From Actinomycetes bacterium (GTDB lineage Bacteria > Actinomycetota > Actinomycetes > JAJZTN01): a stretch of DNA of 32,625 nucleotides. Position numbers and translations under genes: made by a program. The notes beneath the pieces were generated by a model, which saw only the letters and a program-made list of their open reading frames with translations, searched no databases and was not told the origin of the DNA. The stretch covers positions 1 to 32,625 of the forward strand of contig JAJZTN010000009.1 in NCBI GenBank assembly GCA_021848885.1. The letters are read 5' to 3'. Shown here one piece after another: positions 8,730 through 18,560 of the stretch. The first letter of the stretch is position 1. Each line of letters begins with the position of its first letter.

Positions 8730-10094
8730 ATGGACGAGACCAACAGCAGCACGCTCCCGATCGAACCGCTCCGGCCGGCACAGGGTGCGGCGCCCTGGTG
8801 GACCGCCCCGACCCGCCCCGAGCCTGGCCCGCAGCTGTCTGCCACGACGGTGCTCGACCCCTACCAGGTGCCCTGGCAGACCGGCGACCCCCAGACCCAG
8901 CCCGGGGATGCGGCGGGGGGGCCACCGTCAGCACCGCAGGCCCCTGCCGGCGGTGGTGGTGGTCGCCGTCGCGGGATCACCGGGCTGGTCGCCCTGGCGT
9001 TGGCGGCCGGTCTCTTCGGCGGTGCCGGTGGGGCCGCGGCCACCTACGCGATAACCCAGCACGACGCGAGACCCACCACGGTCAGCTCGCTGAGCGCACC
9101 GCCGGTGACCGCAGCGGCCAGCAAGAACCTCGGCCCGGTCAGCCAGGTGGCAGCTGCGGTGCTGCCCAGCGTCGTGTCGATAACGGTGCTCACCGGGCAG
9201 GGCGGTGACACCGGCAGCGGGGTGATCCTGTCCGCCAACGGGGACATCGTCACGAACAACCACGTGATCGCGGCCGCCAACGGTTCGGGCGGGACGATCT
9301 GGGTGACGTTCAGCAACGGCAAACGGGTCCAGGCCAAGGTGCTGGGCGCCGACCCGGTGACCGACATCGCGGTTATCCAGGCGGCGGGGGTCAGTGGTTT
9401 GAAGCCGGCCGCGCTTGGCAACTCCTCCTCCCTCGTCGTGGGCCAGCAGGTCGTGGCCATCGGCTCCCCGCTCGGGCTCTCCGGCACCGTCACCAACGGC
9501 ATCGTCAGTGCGCTGAACCGGCCGGTCAGCACCGGCGGCCAAGGGGGCCGCACCAACCAGTCCACGGTGATCGACGCGATCCAGACCGACGCCCCCATCA
9601 ACCCGGGCAACTCCGGTGGCCCGCTGGTCAACATGTCCGGCCAGGTCGTCGGGATCAACTCGGCGATCGCAACCCTGGGCTCCTCATTCGGCGGGCAGAG
9701 CGGCTCGATCGGGCTGGGCTTCGCGATCCCCATCGACCAGGTCCGACCCATCGCCCAGCAGCTGATCACCCGGGGTGTGGCCACCCACGCCCTCATCGGG
9801 GTCTCGGTGACCGACGCGACCCAGCAGGGGCTTCCCTTCGGTGCGGCCGTGCGGGCGGTCTCCCCCGGCAGCGCCGCCGCGGCGGCCGGGCTACAACCAG
9901 GCGACGTCATCACCTCTGTCAACGGTCAGGCGGTGGACAGCGCCGACGCGCTGGTCGCCCAGATCCGCGCCCAGCGACCGGGTGACATGGTGAGGATCAC
10001 CTGGCTGCGCGGTGTCGGGTCCAACGGATCGGGTGGCACCTCGATGTCGGCCACTGTCACCCTCGGGTCCGACCGGGCCAGCTCGGGCGGCTGA
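8730..10094 (+). CDS. pepD: Membrane-anchored HtrA/DegP-type serine protease with PDZ domain (PepD-like)
   Basis: The 454-residue protein starts with a Pro/Gly-rich cytoplasmic segment, then one transmembrane helix (about 80-105, [20 protein letters not shown]). The trypsin-like domain has His in VTNNHVIAAANG, Asp in DPVTDIAVIQA and Ser in NPGNSGGPLV. A C-terminal PDZ domain runs from ALIGVSVTD through VSPGSAAAAAGLQPGDVIT. ATG 8730 (MDETNSS) is preferred over ATG 8712 because the candidate -10 lies 7 nt upstream and the regulatory box would otherwise abut the start. Two in-frame stops end the gene (TGA TAA). It follows the mprAB-like pair. In mycobacteria PepD is an envelope quality-control protease under MprA control, so the same feedback loop is expected. 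Confidence 0.93.
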   Translation: MDETNSSTLPIEPLRPAQGAAPWWTAPTRPEPGPQLSATTVLDPYQVPWQTGDPQTQPGDAAGGPPSAPQAPAGGGGGRRRGITGLVALALAAGLFGGAGGAAATYAITQHDARPTTVSSLSAPPVTAAASKNLGPVSQVAAAVLPSVVSITVLTGQGGDTGSGVILSANGDIVTNNHVIAAANGSGGTIWVTFSNGKRVQAKVLGADPVTDIAVIQAAGVSGLKPAALGNSSSLVVGQQVVAIGSPLGLSGTVTNGIVSALNRPVSTGGQGGRTNQSTVIDAIQTDAPINPGNSGGPLVNMSGQVVGINSAIATLGSSFGGQSGSIGLGFAIPIDQVRPIAQQLITRGVATHALIGVSVTDATQQGLPFGAAVRAVSPGSAAAAAGLQPGDVITSVNGQAVDSADALVAQIRAQRPGDMVRITWLRGVGSNGSGGTSMSATVTLGSDRASSGG

Positions 10095-10103
10095 TAACGG
10101 CCC

Positions 10104-10178
10104 GCCCGCCAGGCCTGCAGAGCCCGGCAGCGCCGGGCAGAGCCCGCCAGGCCTGCAGAGCCCGGCAGCGCCGGGCAG
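10104..10178. terminator. Duplicated hairpin between convergent genes, probable bidirectional terminator
   Basis: A 37-bp sequence at 10104-10140 is repeated exactly at 10142-10178. Each copy contains the palindrome GCCCGGC-AGC-GCCGGGC (7-bp stem, 3-nt loop). The pair fills the gap between the stops of pepD (plus) and the DevS-like kinase gene (minus). Confidence 0.75.
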
Positions 10179-10180
10179 CG

Positions 10181-11824
10181 TTACCGGGGGACTCGCCAGA
10201 CCAGGCGGGTCCCCCGGCCGTGCCCTGCCACCGCGGTCGCGCTGAACTGCCCACCAAGGGCCTCCGCCCGCTGGGTCAGGTTGCGCAGCCCGCTGCGCCG
10301 CCCGCTGGGCTCAAGACCGACACCGTCATCGACCACGACGAGCGCTATCGCCTCGTCATCGACCTGGACAGTGATGTGCACCCGGGCCGCCTCGGCGTGG
10401 CGGGCCACGTTGGTCAGCGCTTCACGCAGCGCCGCCACAAGGTCGTCGGCGACGCCGTCGGGAACGGCGCTGTCGATCGGCCCGATAAGGGTCATCGTCG
10501 GCTCGAAGCCGAGAGCCTCCGCGACCTCACTTGCCTCTCGGCGCACCCGCTGGCGCAACGACCCGTCATCCTCGGTCGGGGTCTGCAGCTGGAAGATTGC
10601 CGAGCGGATCTCCCGGATGGTGGCGTCAAGGTCCTCGACCGTCTGGTTGATCCGAGTGCCCACCTGGGCCACCTTGGTCAGCTGTGCGACCGCCTGAAGC
10701 CCTAGCCCCGTGGCGTAGAGCCGCTGGATGACCAGGTCGTGCAGGTCCCGGGCGATGCGCTCCCGGTCGGCGTGCACGGCCAGCTCCTGGCGGTCGTGCT
10801 GGGCCTGACCGAGCAGCAGCGCGACGGCCGCCTGGGCGCCGAAGGCCTCCAGCGTGGCCACCGTGTCGGAGGGGAAGCGCGGCTCGGGGCGCGGGCCGAT
10901 AACCGCGAGCACCCCGATGCTGCGGTCCTCGGCGACCAACGGCACGTACGCCGCCGCAGCCTCGGCCAGGGGCCCGGCGCCGGGCAGGCCGGAGCCGAGC
11001 GCGTCGACAACCAGCGGGATTCGGGTGCGGGCGACCTCGGCGACCGGGCTCGCCTCGGCGGCCACCGCACCCAGCATGCCGAAAGTGCCCGACCCGGAGA
11101 CCACCTCGACGACCAGGTAGCCGGCACGCTGCGGCAGCAGCACGACGGCCTGCTCAGCCCCGGAGATCACCCTGGCCCGGTCCACCACGAGCTGGAGCAC
11201 CGCACGGGTCTCCCGGCCGCTCAGCACGGCCTGCACGATCTCGGCGTTGGCCCGCGCGGAGCGGGCCCGGCGCTCGGTCTCGGCCAGCAGCCGGGTGTTC
11301 TCGATCGCCGCACCGGCCGCCGCGGCCAGCGCGACGACGACGCGTTCGTCGTACTCGGTGAAGGCCCCGCCGCCGCCCTTCTCGGTCAGGTAGAGGTTGC
11401 CGAATACCTCACCGCGGGCCCGCACCGGGACACCGAGGAAGGACTCCATCGGCGGGTGGTGCTCAGGAAACCCGACCGAGGCGGGGTGCTCGGAGAGGCG
11501 AGCGAGCCGGATCGGCTCGGGATGCTCGATGAGCAACCCGATCAGACCGTGGCCCTGTGGCGTCGGACCGATCTTCTCGGCCAGCTCGGCGGAGATCCCG
11601 TGCGTGACGAAACGGTCGATGCGCCCGCCGGGCCCCAGCACACCCAGGGCGGCGTAGCGGGCATCGACAAGCGCCGCGGCGGCCTTGACGATGCGCCCCA
11701 GGACGGTGTCCAGCTGCGGCTCGCTGGACAACGAGGCCACCACACCGAGGAGCACCTCGGCCCGCGCGGCATCCGTCGAGGGCACGGCGATGCCGTCAGC
11801 CAGCATCGGGTCGGCCCCACTCAC
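10181..11824 (-). CDS. devS: DevS/DosS-like two-GAF sensor histidine kinase
   Basis: A 547-residue soluble kinase. GAF-A (about 25-180) contains GFPEHHPPMESFLGVPVRAR and EVFGNLYLTEKGGGGAFTEY, very like mycobacterial DevS/DosT. GAF-B (about 200-345) follows. The HisKA_3 dimerisation domain has H362 in RERIARDLHDLVIQRLYATG. A NarX/DevS-type HATPase follows (EALTNVARHAEAA, VVVDDGVGLE, GLRNLTQRAEALGG). In DevS, GAF-A binds heme and senses O2/NO/CO; which histidine here would be the proximal ligand needs an alignment. GTG 11824 is the outermost start and ATG 11806 (residue 7) is an alternative; neither has a clear Shine-Dalgarno. It lies about 46 bp downstream of the cognate regulator gene, so a devRS operon is inferred. 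Confidence 0.88.
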   Translation of the reverse strand: MSGADPMLADGIAVPSTDAARAEVLLGVVASLSSEPQLDTVLGRIVKAAAALVDARYAALGVLGPGGRIDRFVTHGISAELAEKIGPTPQGHGLIGLLIEHPEPIRLARLSEHPASVGFPEHHPPMESFLGVPVRARGEVFGNLYLTEKGGGGAFTEYDERVVVALAAAAGAAIENTRLLAETERRARSARANAEIVQAVLSGRETRAVLQLVVDRARVISGAEQAVVLLPQRAGYLVVEVVSGSGTFGMLGAVAAEASPVAEVARTRIPLVVDALGSGLPGAGPLAEAAAAYVPLVAEDRSIGVLAVIGPRPEPRFPSDTVATLEAFGAQAAVALLLGQAQHDRQELAVHADRERIARDLHDLVIQRLYATGLGLQAVAQLTKVAQVGTRINQTVEDLDATIREIRSAIFQLQTPTEDDGSLRQRVRREASEVAEALGFEPTMTLIGPIDSAVPDGVADDLVAALREALTNVARHAEAARVHITVQVDDEAIALVVVDDGVGLEPSGRRSGLRNLTQRAEALGGQFSATAVAGHGRGTRLVWRVPR

Positions 11825-11869
11825 GGGCGCGCCCGGGCCGGGGCGACGACGGTGCGGCAGCCTCGCGGC

Positions 11870-12535
11870 TCAGCGCAGCGTGCCGCTTCGACGTGCCTCC
11901 GTGACGTAGATGGCCGCCTGGGTACGCCGGTGCACCCCCAGCTTGGCGAGCAAGCTGGTGACGTAGTTCTTGACCGTCTTCTCAGACAGGTGCATGCGCT
12001 GGCCGATCTCACGGTTGGTCAGGCCCTCCCCGATCAGCTCGAGCACCGAGCGCTCCTGATCGGTGAGCGTAGCGATCCTCTCGTCGCGGGGCCTACCGCG
12101 CCGGACCCGGTCCAGCACCCGGGCCGTGGTCGCCTGGTCCAGCAGCGACCGACCCGCGGCAACCTCGCGGATCGCCCCGACCAGGTCGCCGCTGCGGATC
12201 TCCTTGAGCACATAGCCGGAGGCACCGGCCATCACCGCGTCGAAGAGTGCCTCGTCGTCGGCGAACGAGGTGAGCATGAGGGCCTGCAGGCCGGGGATCT
12301 GGTCGCGCAGCTCACGGCAGGCCTCGACCCCGGAGCCGTCGGGCAGCCGGACGTCAAGCACCGCCACGTGCGGGTTCACCAGCGGGGCACGGGTCAGTGC
12401 CTCGGCCATCGTGCCAGCCTCGCCGACGATCTCCATGTCCGTCTGCGCGCTGATCAGCTGCGCCAGGCCGCGGCGCACGATCTCGTGGTCATCGAGCAGG
12501 AAGACCCGGATGGGCCCAGTGCGGTCAACTGCCAT
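11870..12535 (-). CDS. devR: NarL/DevR-family response regulator
   Basis: A 221-residue regulator. The receiver domain has D15/D16, phospho-acceptor D61 (VAVLDVRLPDGSGVEA), T in LMLTSFADDE and K in YVLKEIRSGD. The LuxR/NarL helix-turn-helix is LTDQERSVLELIGEGLTNRE then KTVKNYVTSLLAKLG, matching the DevR recognition helix pattern. ATG at 12535 (MAVDRTGPIRVFLLDDHE) is preferred. It has no Shine-Dalgarno, but CACCCT lies exactly 6 nt upstream, suggesting a leaderless message. The gene is followed by the DevS-like kinase gene. The DevRS role (hypoxia/NO dormancy response) is known from mycobacteria; the symbol is by similarity and gene order. Confidence 0.88.
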   Translation of the reverse strand: MAVDRTGPIRVFLLDDHEIVRRGLAQLISAQTDMEIVGEAGTMAEALTRAPLVNPHVAVLDVRLPDGSGVEACRELRDQIPGLQALMLTSFADDEALFDAVMAGASGYVLKEIRSGDLVGAIREVAAGRSLLDQATTARVLDRVRRGRPRDERIATLTDQERSVLELIGEGLTNREIGQRMHLSEKTVKNYVTSLLAKLGVHRRTQAAIYVTEARRSGTLR

Positions 12536-12660
12536 GTGAGCAGGGTGACACATCAGGTCCCGGGACCCCGAGGACCTTCGTCCCAGCGACACGGCCCCGC
12601 GGGTGGCTGGGCGGCACGAGCATCGCCCCGGTGGCCGGGGGTCAGACCCGGTGGGGCAGG

Positions 12661-13308
12661 ATGGCGGTCGTGCGTCTCGACCACGTCTCCTACGCCGCAG
12701 GCCCGGATGGACTGGCCGCCGCGGTCCAGCGGATCGGCTCGATGCTCGGCGCGGGCCTCGTCGACGGGGGCCTGCACCCGCGGTTCGGGACCCGCAACTT
12801 CACCCTGCCGCTGGCCGGTGGGACCTACCTGGAGGTGGTCGGGGCGCTGGACCACCCGGCCACCGACAAGGAGCCCTTCGGTCAGGCGGTCAAGCGCCGC
12901 GGTGCCGAGGGCGGGGGGTGGATGGGCTGGGTCGTCGCCGTCGATGACATCAACGACGTCGAACAGCGGCTCGGCCGGCCCGCGGTGCCAGGCAACCGGC
13001 ACCGCCCAGATGGTCACGAGCTGCACTGGCGCCAGATCGGGGTGCGCGACCTGATGGCCGACCCTGCCCTGCCCTTCTTCGTGCAGTGGCTGGGGGACTC
13101 CAGCGATCACCCCTCGGCCGGGGCCAGCCCCTCGATCGGGATCGAGCGGCTGGAAATCTGCGGGGACCCTGCGGCGCTGTCTCGCTGGCTGGGTGAGCCG
13201 GCCAGCCATCCGCTCGAGCGTGTCGCGGTCGACTGGGTCAGCGCCGAGGGGCCGGGCCTGGTGGCGGTGCACTTCGCCACCGCGCACGGCAGCGTCCGCA
13301 TCGACTGA
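12661..13308 (+). CDS. Glyoxalase-like (VOC superfamily) protein
   Basis: The 215-residue protein begins MAVVRLDHVSYAAGPDGLAA, the start typical of the glyoxalase-like domain found in many actinobacteria. A second half (about 150-215, SIGIERLEICGDPAALSRWL) gives the paired beta-alpha-beta-beta-beta modules of the VOC fold. H8 and E62 (YLEVVGALDHP) are candidate metal ligands; the substrate is unknown. Start choice is uncertain: ATG 12661 abuts GGGGCAGG, which is too close for a Shine-Dalgarno. GTG 12670 lies 9 nt after it and would give VRLDHVSY. The gene diverges from devR across a 125-bp gap and converges with the acetyl-CoA hydrolase gene. Confidence 0.75.
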   Translation: MAVVRLDHVSYAAGPDGLAAAVQRIGSMLGAGLVDGGLHPRFGTRNFTLPLAGGTYLEVVGALDHPATDKEPFGQAVKRRGAEGGGWMGWVVAVDDINDVEQRLGRPAVPGNRHRPDGHELHWRQIGVRDLMADPALPFFVQWLGDSSDHPSAGASPSIGIERLEICGDPAALSRWLGEPASHPLERVAVDWVSAEGPGLVAVHFATAHGSVRID

Positions 13309-13343
13309 GCCCCATCGACCCACCCCGGTGCCTGAACCCGGTG

Positions 13344-14588
13344 TCAGGGTGCCCCGGCCGGGGCGGTCAGCCCCAGCTCGACCGCCTCCTCCCACAGCTC
13401 CTCTCGCGCCGAGGGGTGCGCGGCCTGCTCGATCAGGTTGCGGGCCTGGGCGAACTGGTCGTGGCCGAAGAGCTCGGCCGTGCCCTGCTCGGTCACCACG
13501 GCGCTGAACTGGAAGCTGGTGACCGGCTCGTCCACCAGCGGGATGATCGTGGAGCAGTCCGCCCGCGGGTGCCAGGAACGCAGCGCGATGATCGCCTGCC
13601 CGCCTCGGGAGTGCAGCGCCCCGACGATGAAGTCGGTCTGCCCGCCGAACCCGGAGTAGATGCGACCACTCACCCGCGAGGCGTTGGCCTGCCCGAACAG
13701 GTCGACCTGCAGGGCTGAGTTGATGCTGGTCATCGCGGGGTTGCGCGCGATGAGCGCCGGGTCGTTGGTGCGCTCGGTGCGCAGCACGCGCACTCCAGGG
13801 TTGGCGTCCACCCACGCGTAGAGCTCAGAGGAGCCGAAGACGAACGAGGACGTGATCGGCGTGGACTCCTCAAGCGCGCCGCGCCGGGCCAGGTCGAGCA
13901 CCCCGTCGCTGAACATCTCCGACCAGATCCGCAGGCCACGACGGTCCGCCAACCCGTGCAGCACCGCGTCGGGCACCATGCCGATGCCCATCTGCAACGT
14001 CGCCCCGTCACCGACCCGGGAGGCCACCCGCTCCCCGATCGCCGCGGAGACCTCGTCCAGCGGGGGCAGGGTCGGGCTGGCCAGCGCCTGGTCGACCTCC
14101 ACGGCGTAGTCGATGTCGTCCACGTCGAGCACCCCGTCGCCGTACGTCCATGGCATCCGTGGGTTCAGCTGGGCCACGACCAACCCGCCGCGCCCACGGA
14201 CCGCCTCCAGCGCGGCCGGCAGCACGTTGACCTCCACCCCCATCGACACCGCGCCGGAGCGCTCCGGGGTGGTGTGCAGCGCCACGACGTCGGGCGGGCA
14301 GGTGCTGGTGAACAGCAACGGCACGGTGGACAGCCGAGCCGGCAGGTAGCGCAGCCGGGGATGACGGCGCATCCCGTCGCCAACGAAAGGTGTCTCGTAG
14401 ACGACCCCGTCGCGGTCCGGAAGACCACGCTGGGCGTTGAGCACGAACAACCGGTACGCCGGCACAACCGCATCCAGCTGCGCCAGCAGCGGCCAGGGGG
14501 TGGCGAAGTTGCCGGCTGTGACGATGCGCGGCTCCTTCGGCAGCCCGGACAAGATCCGGCCCAGGTGCTCAAGGGAGACGACTCGCAC
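13344..14588 (-). CDS. Acetyl-CoA hydrolase/CoA-transferase family protein
   Basis: A 414-residue class I CoA-transferase-fold protein, related to acetyl-CoA hydrolase and 4-hydroxybutyrate/succinyl-CoA:acetate CoA-transferases. Recognisable segments are GVEVNVLPAALEAV, the glycine-rich LQMGIGMVPDAVLHGL, IWSEMFSDGVLDL (carrying the glutamate conserved in the family) and GFGGQTDFIVGA near residue 310. GTG 14588 (VRVVSLEHLGRIL) is chosen because GGCAGG lies 8 nt upstream; the frame stays open to a TTG at 14648 but has no site there. It could release acetate from acetyl-CoA or move CoA between short acids; the sequence does not settle the substrate. Confidence 0.85.
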   Translation of the reverse strand: MRVVSLEHLGRILSGLPKEPRIVTAGNFATPWPLLAQLDAVVPAYRLFVLNAQRGLPDRDGVVYETPFVGDGMRRHPRLRYLPARLSTVPLLFTSTCPPDVVALHTTPERSGAVSMGVEVNVLPAALEAVRGRGGLVVAQLNPRMPWTYGDGVLDVDDIDYAVEVDQALASPTLPPLDEVSAAIGERVASRVGDGATLQMGIGMVPDAVLHGLADRRGLRIWSEMFSDGVLDLARRGALEESTPITSSFVFGSSELYAWVDANPGVRVLRTERTNDPALIARNPAMTSINSALQVDLFGQANASRVSGRIYSGFGGQTDFIVGALHSRGGQAIIALRSWHPRADCSTIIPLVDEPVTSFQFSAVVTEQGTAELFGHDQFAQARNLIEQAAHPSAREELWEEAVELGLTAPAGAP

Positions 14589-14703
14589 GAGCAGAGCCTG
14601 CCAGCCCCGGTGGCCGGCGTCAGCGCACGGCGGGGTGAGGTTGGTCAAGTCGAGGCCGCGACCTGCCGATCAGGCCTGGACGAGACGATGTGCGGAGGTG
14701 CTC

Positions 14704-15474
14704 ATGCGCGGCGCCCGACCCACCGTGTGGCGGGAGGCGCTGATCTTCGGCGGGCGGCACAGCCCCCAGATCCTGGCAACCGGTGCCGTGCTGGCGGTGA
14801 CCGGTGCACTGGCCTACACCCGGCTGGCCCCGACCAGGCCGCTGCTGGCCGGAGCCGTCATGGGAGTGCTCGGCACGGTCTTCGTCTGGACCATCGTGTG
14901 GCTCACCTGGGTCTCCAGCGGCCTGTCCCAGCGGCTGCAGGGCGCGCTGGCCGACGAGTGGACCGCGACCGCGCTGCACCGGTTGCGGCTGCGCGGCAAC
15001 TGGCACCTGGTGAGCGCGGTTCGGGCCGGGGACGAGCTGGTGGACCTCGTGCTGACCTGCCCGGCTGGTGTCGTGGCCATCGACTCGAAGTGGTCGGTGC
15101 AGCCGTGGGTCTCCGACGACGTCAACCGGGCCGCGGAGCGTGCCGCCACCGCCGCCGGTGAGATCGAGCGGCACCTGCAGGCCACGGGGCTGCAGGCGCC
15201 GGTCAGCGCCGCCATCGTGGTGTGGGGGCCGGCCGCCAGCGGGCTGGTACGCCGCCAGGTGCCCATGGGCCGCCACCTCGTCGACCTCGTCCCGGCCCGC
15301 GACCTGAAGGCCTGGTCGCGGGCGCAGCGGAGCGGCCCCGTCGAACGTGACGAGTCGGCCCGGCTGGCCACGGTGTTCGCGGACCTGCTCGCCAAGCAGG
15401 CGGCCATCGAGGCGGCCGAGCGGGCCCGCCTACGCCCGGGCGTGGTGCTGCGCTGGCTCACCCGGCCGCGCTGA
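14704..15474 (+). CDS. Membrane protein with NERD-like (nuclease-related) domain
   Basis: The 256-residue protein has two transmembrane helices (about 22-41 and 46-70) followed by a cytoplasmic domain. That domain holds ELVDLVLTCPAGVVAIDSKW (about 110-130), which fits the NERD pattern of an Asp, then a hydrophobic strand and a D/E-x-K, as in restriction-like nuclease folds. The segment SAAIVVWGP is a later core strand. A basic C-terminus (RARLRPGVVLRWLTRPR) ends the chain. Nuclease activity is not established for most NERD proteins. ATG 14704 is clear: GGAGG lies 6 nt upstream. The gene is divergent from the CoA-transferase gene and convergent with the EcsC-family gene. Confidence 0.7.
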   Translation: MRGARPTVWREALIFGGRHSPQILATGAVLAVTGALAYTRLAPTRPLLAGAVMGVLGTVFVWTIVWLTWVSSGLSQRLQGALADEWTATALHRLRLRGNWHLVSAVRAGDELVDLVLTCPAGVVAIDSKWSVQPWVSDDVNRAAERAATAAGEIERHLQATGLQAPVSAAIVVWGPAASGLVRRQVPMGRHLVDLVPARDLKAWSRAQRSGPVERDESARLATVFADLLAKQAAIEAAERARLRPGVVLRWLTRPR

Positions 15475-15527
15475 GCCCACCGAGGGGGTCGGCCAGGCGG
15501 CGCAGCTGGGCGGTCCGACTGGGTGGT

Positions 15528-16229
15528 TCAGGCACCTATCTGCCCTCGCGGTCGGCGCCGGTTCGGGGGAAAACGCCGGTCGGCCTCGGCGGCGATGCCG
15601 CGCAGCATGAGGGTGTCCAGCCCCGCCCCGATCAGCCCGCCCGCCAGCGGGAGCGCCCGGCCCAGCCGGGACAGGCTGCGCTCGCCCAGGCTGACCATGA
15701 TCCGGAAACCGACGGCCTTGTTCACCACCATGAGGGTCGGCCCGCTCAGCCGGGACAGCACCGCCTCGGTGACCGGTCCGGTCACGTGCACCCCGCTGCG
15801 TCGGAGCAGGTCGGTGGCCTCCGAGCCAACCAGGCTGAGAAGCACACCGGTGCGCACCCCGGGTCGGTCGACGTCGTAGCCGCGGACCACGGCCGTTGTG
15901 GCGACCATCCGGGTGGCCAGCACATAGAAGCCGGCCACGTTGGCCGGCATCGCCACCGGCAGGGTGATGAACCCGCCCAGGCCGGTGACGAAGCCGGAGG
16001 CGGCGGCCAGCCGGGTGTGCAGCCCGACGTTGCGACCCACGGCATCCTCGAGCGACACCGAGCCGACCTCCAGCCGGCCGGCCAGCTGCACCGCACCCTG
16101 GAACGGGCCCCTCCCGTCCACGCCGACGTCGAGCAGGGTGCGCAGCAGACGCTCCACCCGCGCCTGGGCGGCACCGGGCTCGAGCCGATGTGGCGGCCGG
16201 TCGGCTCCGTCCGAGGACGCCTCGCTCAC
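15528..16229 (-). CDS. EcsC family protein
   Basis: A 233-residue alanine/glycine-rich protein with several amphipathic or hydrophobic helices. Examples are the GLGGFITLPVAMPANVAGFY region and GRALPLAGGLIGAGLDTLML. These match the EcsC family, which is named after a Bacillus protein of unknown function near an ABC exporter. No enzymatic residues are recognisable. GTG 16229 (VSEASSDGADRPP) is chosen because GGGGGAG lies just upstream; the frame extends to 16274 without a better start. It is divergent from guaB1 across an 84-bp gap. Confidence 0.75.
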   Translation of the reverse strand: MSEASSDGADRPPHRLEPGAAQARVERLLRTLLDVGVDGRGPFQGAVQLAGRLEVGSVSLEDAVGRNVGLHTRLAAASGFVTGLGGFITLPVAMPANVAGFYVLATRMVATTAVVRGYDVDRPGVRTGVLLSLVGSEATDLLRRSGVHVTGPVTEAVLSRLSGPTLMVVNKAVGFRIMVSLGERSLSRLGRALPLAGGLIGAGLDTLMLRGIAAEADRRFPPNRRRPRGQIGA

Positions 16230-16232
16230 TGA

Positions 16233-17750
<1,518 letters not shown>

Positions 17751-17777
17751 GTTCGCCCCCCGGGTTCGTCGCGCCGC

Positions 17778-18482
17778 TCAGGGACGGGTGATCGGTGGGT
17801 CCAGCCGGGTCACCGACCCGGTGCGGTAGAGCCGGGCCGGTCGCCCGCCGTGCCGGGTGGTGACCTTCCGGGTGGCCGCCAGCAGCCCCGGGGTGCCGGT
17901 GAGCTTGCGGTGGAAGTTGCGCGCATCCAGCTCGGCGCCCCACACCGTCTCGTAGACCCTGCGCAGCTCCCCGACGGTGAAGTCGCGCTGGCACAGCCCG
18001 GCACCCAGGGTGCTGGACTGCATCGCTGCGCCCAGGCGTGCGATGCCCTCGCGCACGATGGCGGCATGGTCGAAGGCCACGCCGCGGGGCCGGGCGAGCA
18101 GCTCGGCGACCGGCACCCACCGCCCTCCCCCGCCGTCGCTGGCCTCGACCGCCTCAGGGCGGGCCAGGCCGAGGAAGGCGACACTGAGCACCGGCCCGCG
18201 CGGGTCCCGGCGTGGGGAGCCGAATGCGGCGATCTGCTCGAGGTGGGCCAGCGAGCGATCCGACCCGAGCGCCTCGCGCAGGCCCCGGCGCGCCGCGGTG
18301 AGGAGGTCCTCGCCCGGCTGCATGCTGCAGCCGGGCAGTTCCCAGCGCCCGGGATAGGGCGCGCTGAGGCGGCGGCGGACGAAGGTGAGCAGCTCCGCGT
18401 CGGGCGCGGCGAGCAGGACGGTGTCGGCCGAGACGGCGAAGGCGGGGCGGAGCGCACCAGAACGTGCCATGTCGGACACCAT
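17778..18482 (-). CDS. Nudix-domain transcriptional regulator (NrtR-like, with C-terminal winged helix)
   Basis: The 234-residue protein has an N-terminal Nudix fold (about 12-145) and a C-terminal winged-helix segment: FTVGELRRVYETVWGAELDA, then RNFHRKLTGTPGLL and GGRPARLYRTGS. The latter is the hallmark of NrtR-type regulators of NAD or sugar metabolism. The Nudix box is degraded. In LPGCSMQPGEDLLTAARRG followed by LREALG, the conserved Gly is Cys, the Glu after the second conserved Arg position is Gly, and one of the paired Glu is Ala. Catalysis is therefore doubtful and ligand sensing likely. ATG 18482 has no Shine-Dalgarno; TAGCGT lies exactly 6 nt upstream, suggesting a leaderless message. 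It converges with guaB1. The target genes are not identifiable here. Confidence 0.82.
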   Translation of the reverse strand: MVSDMARSGALRPAFAVSADTVLLAAPDAELLTFVRRRLSAPYPGRWELPGCSMQPGEDLLTAARRGLREALGSDRSLAHLEQIAAFGSPRRDPRGPVLSVAFLGLARPEAVEASDGGGGRWVPVAELLARPRGVAFDHAAIVREGIARLGAAMQSSTLGAGLCQRDFTVGELRRVYETVWGAELDARNFHRKLTGTPGLLAATRKVTTRHGGRPARLYRTGSVTRLDPPITRP

Positions 18483-18487
18483 GAGGA

Positions 18488-18494
18488 CACGCTA
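18488..18494 (-). promoter_or_regulatory. Candidate -10 element of the Nudix regulator promoter
   Basis: On the minus strand TAGCGT stands 6 nt before ATG 18482 (within 18489-18494). The arrangement is identical to that of the left-edge gene. Confidence 0.4.
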
Positions 18495-18560
18495 TCCCGA
18501 TGGGTCCTGTCCGGCCCGTGGAAGGGGGTCCGGCGCGTCGTCCTGACGCCTCCGGCGGGC

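Noticed and set aside
10739-13054. Long plus-strand open frame (771 codons) across devS and devR
   Set aside because: It is antisense to two clear two-component genes and runs out of frame into the VOC gene; no protein family is recognisable.
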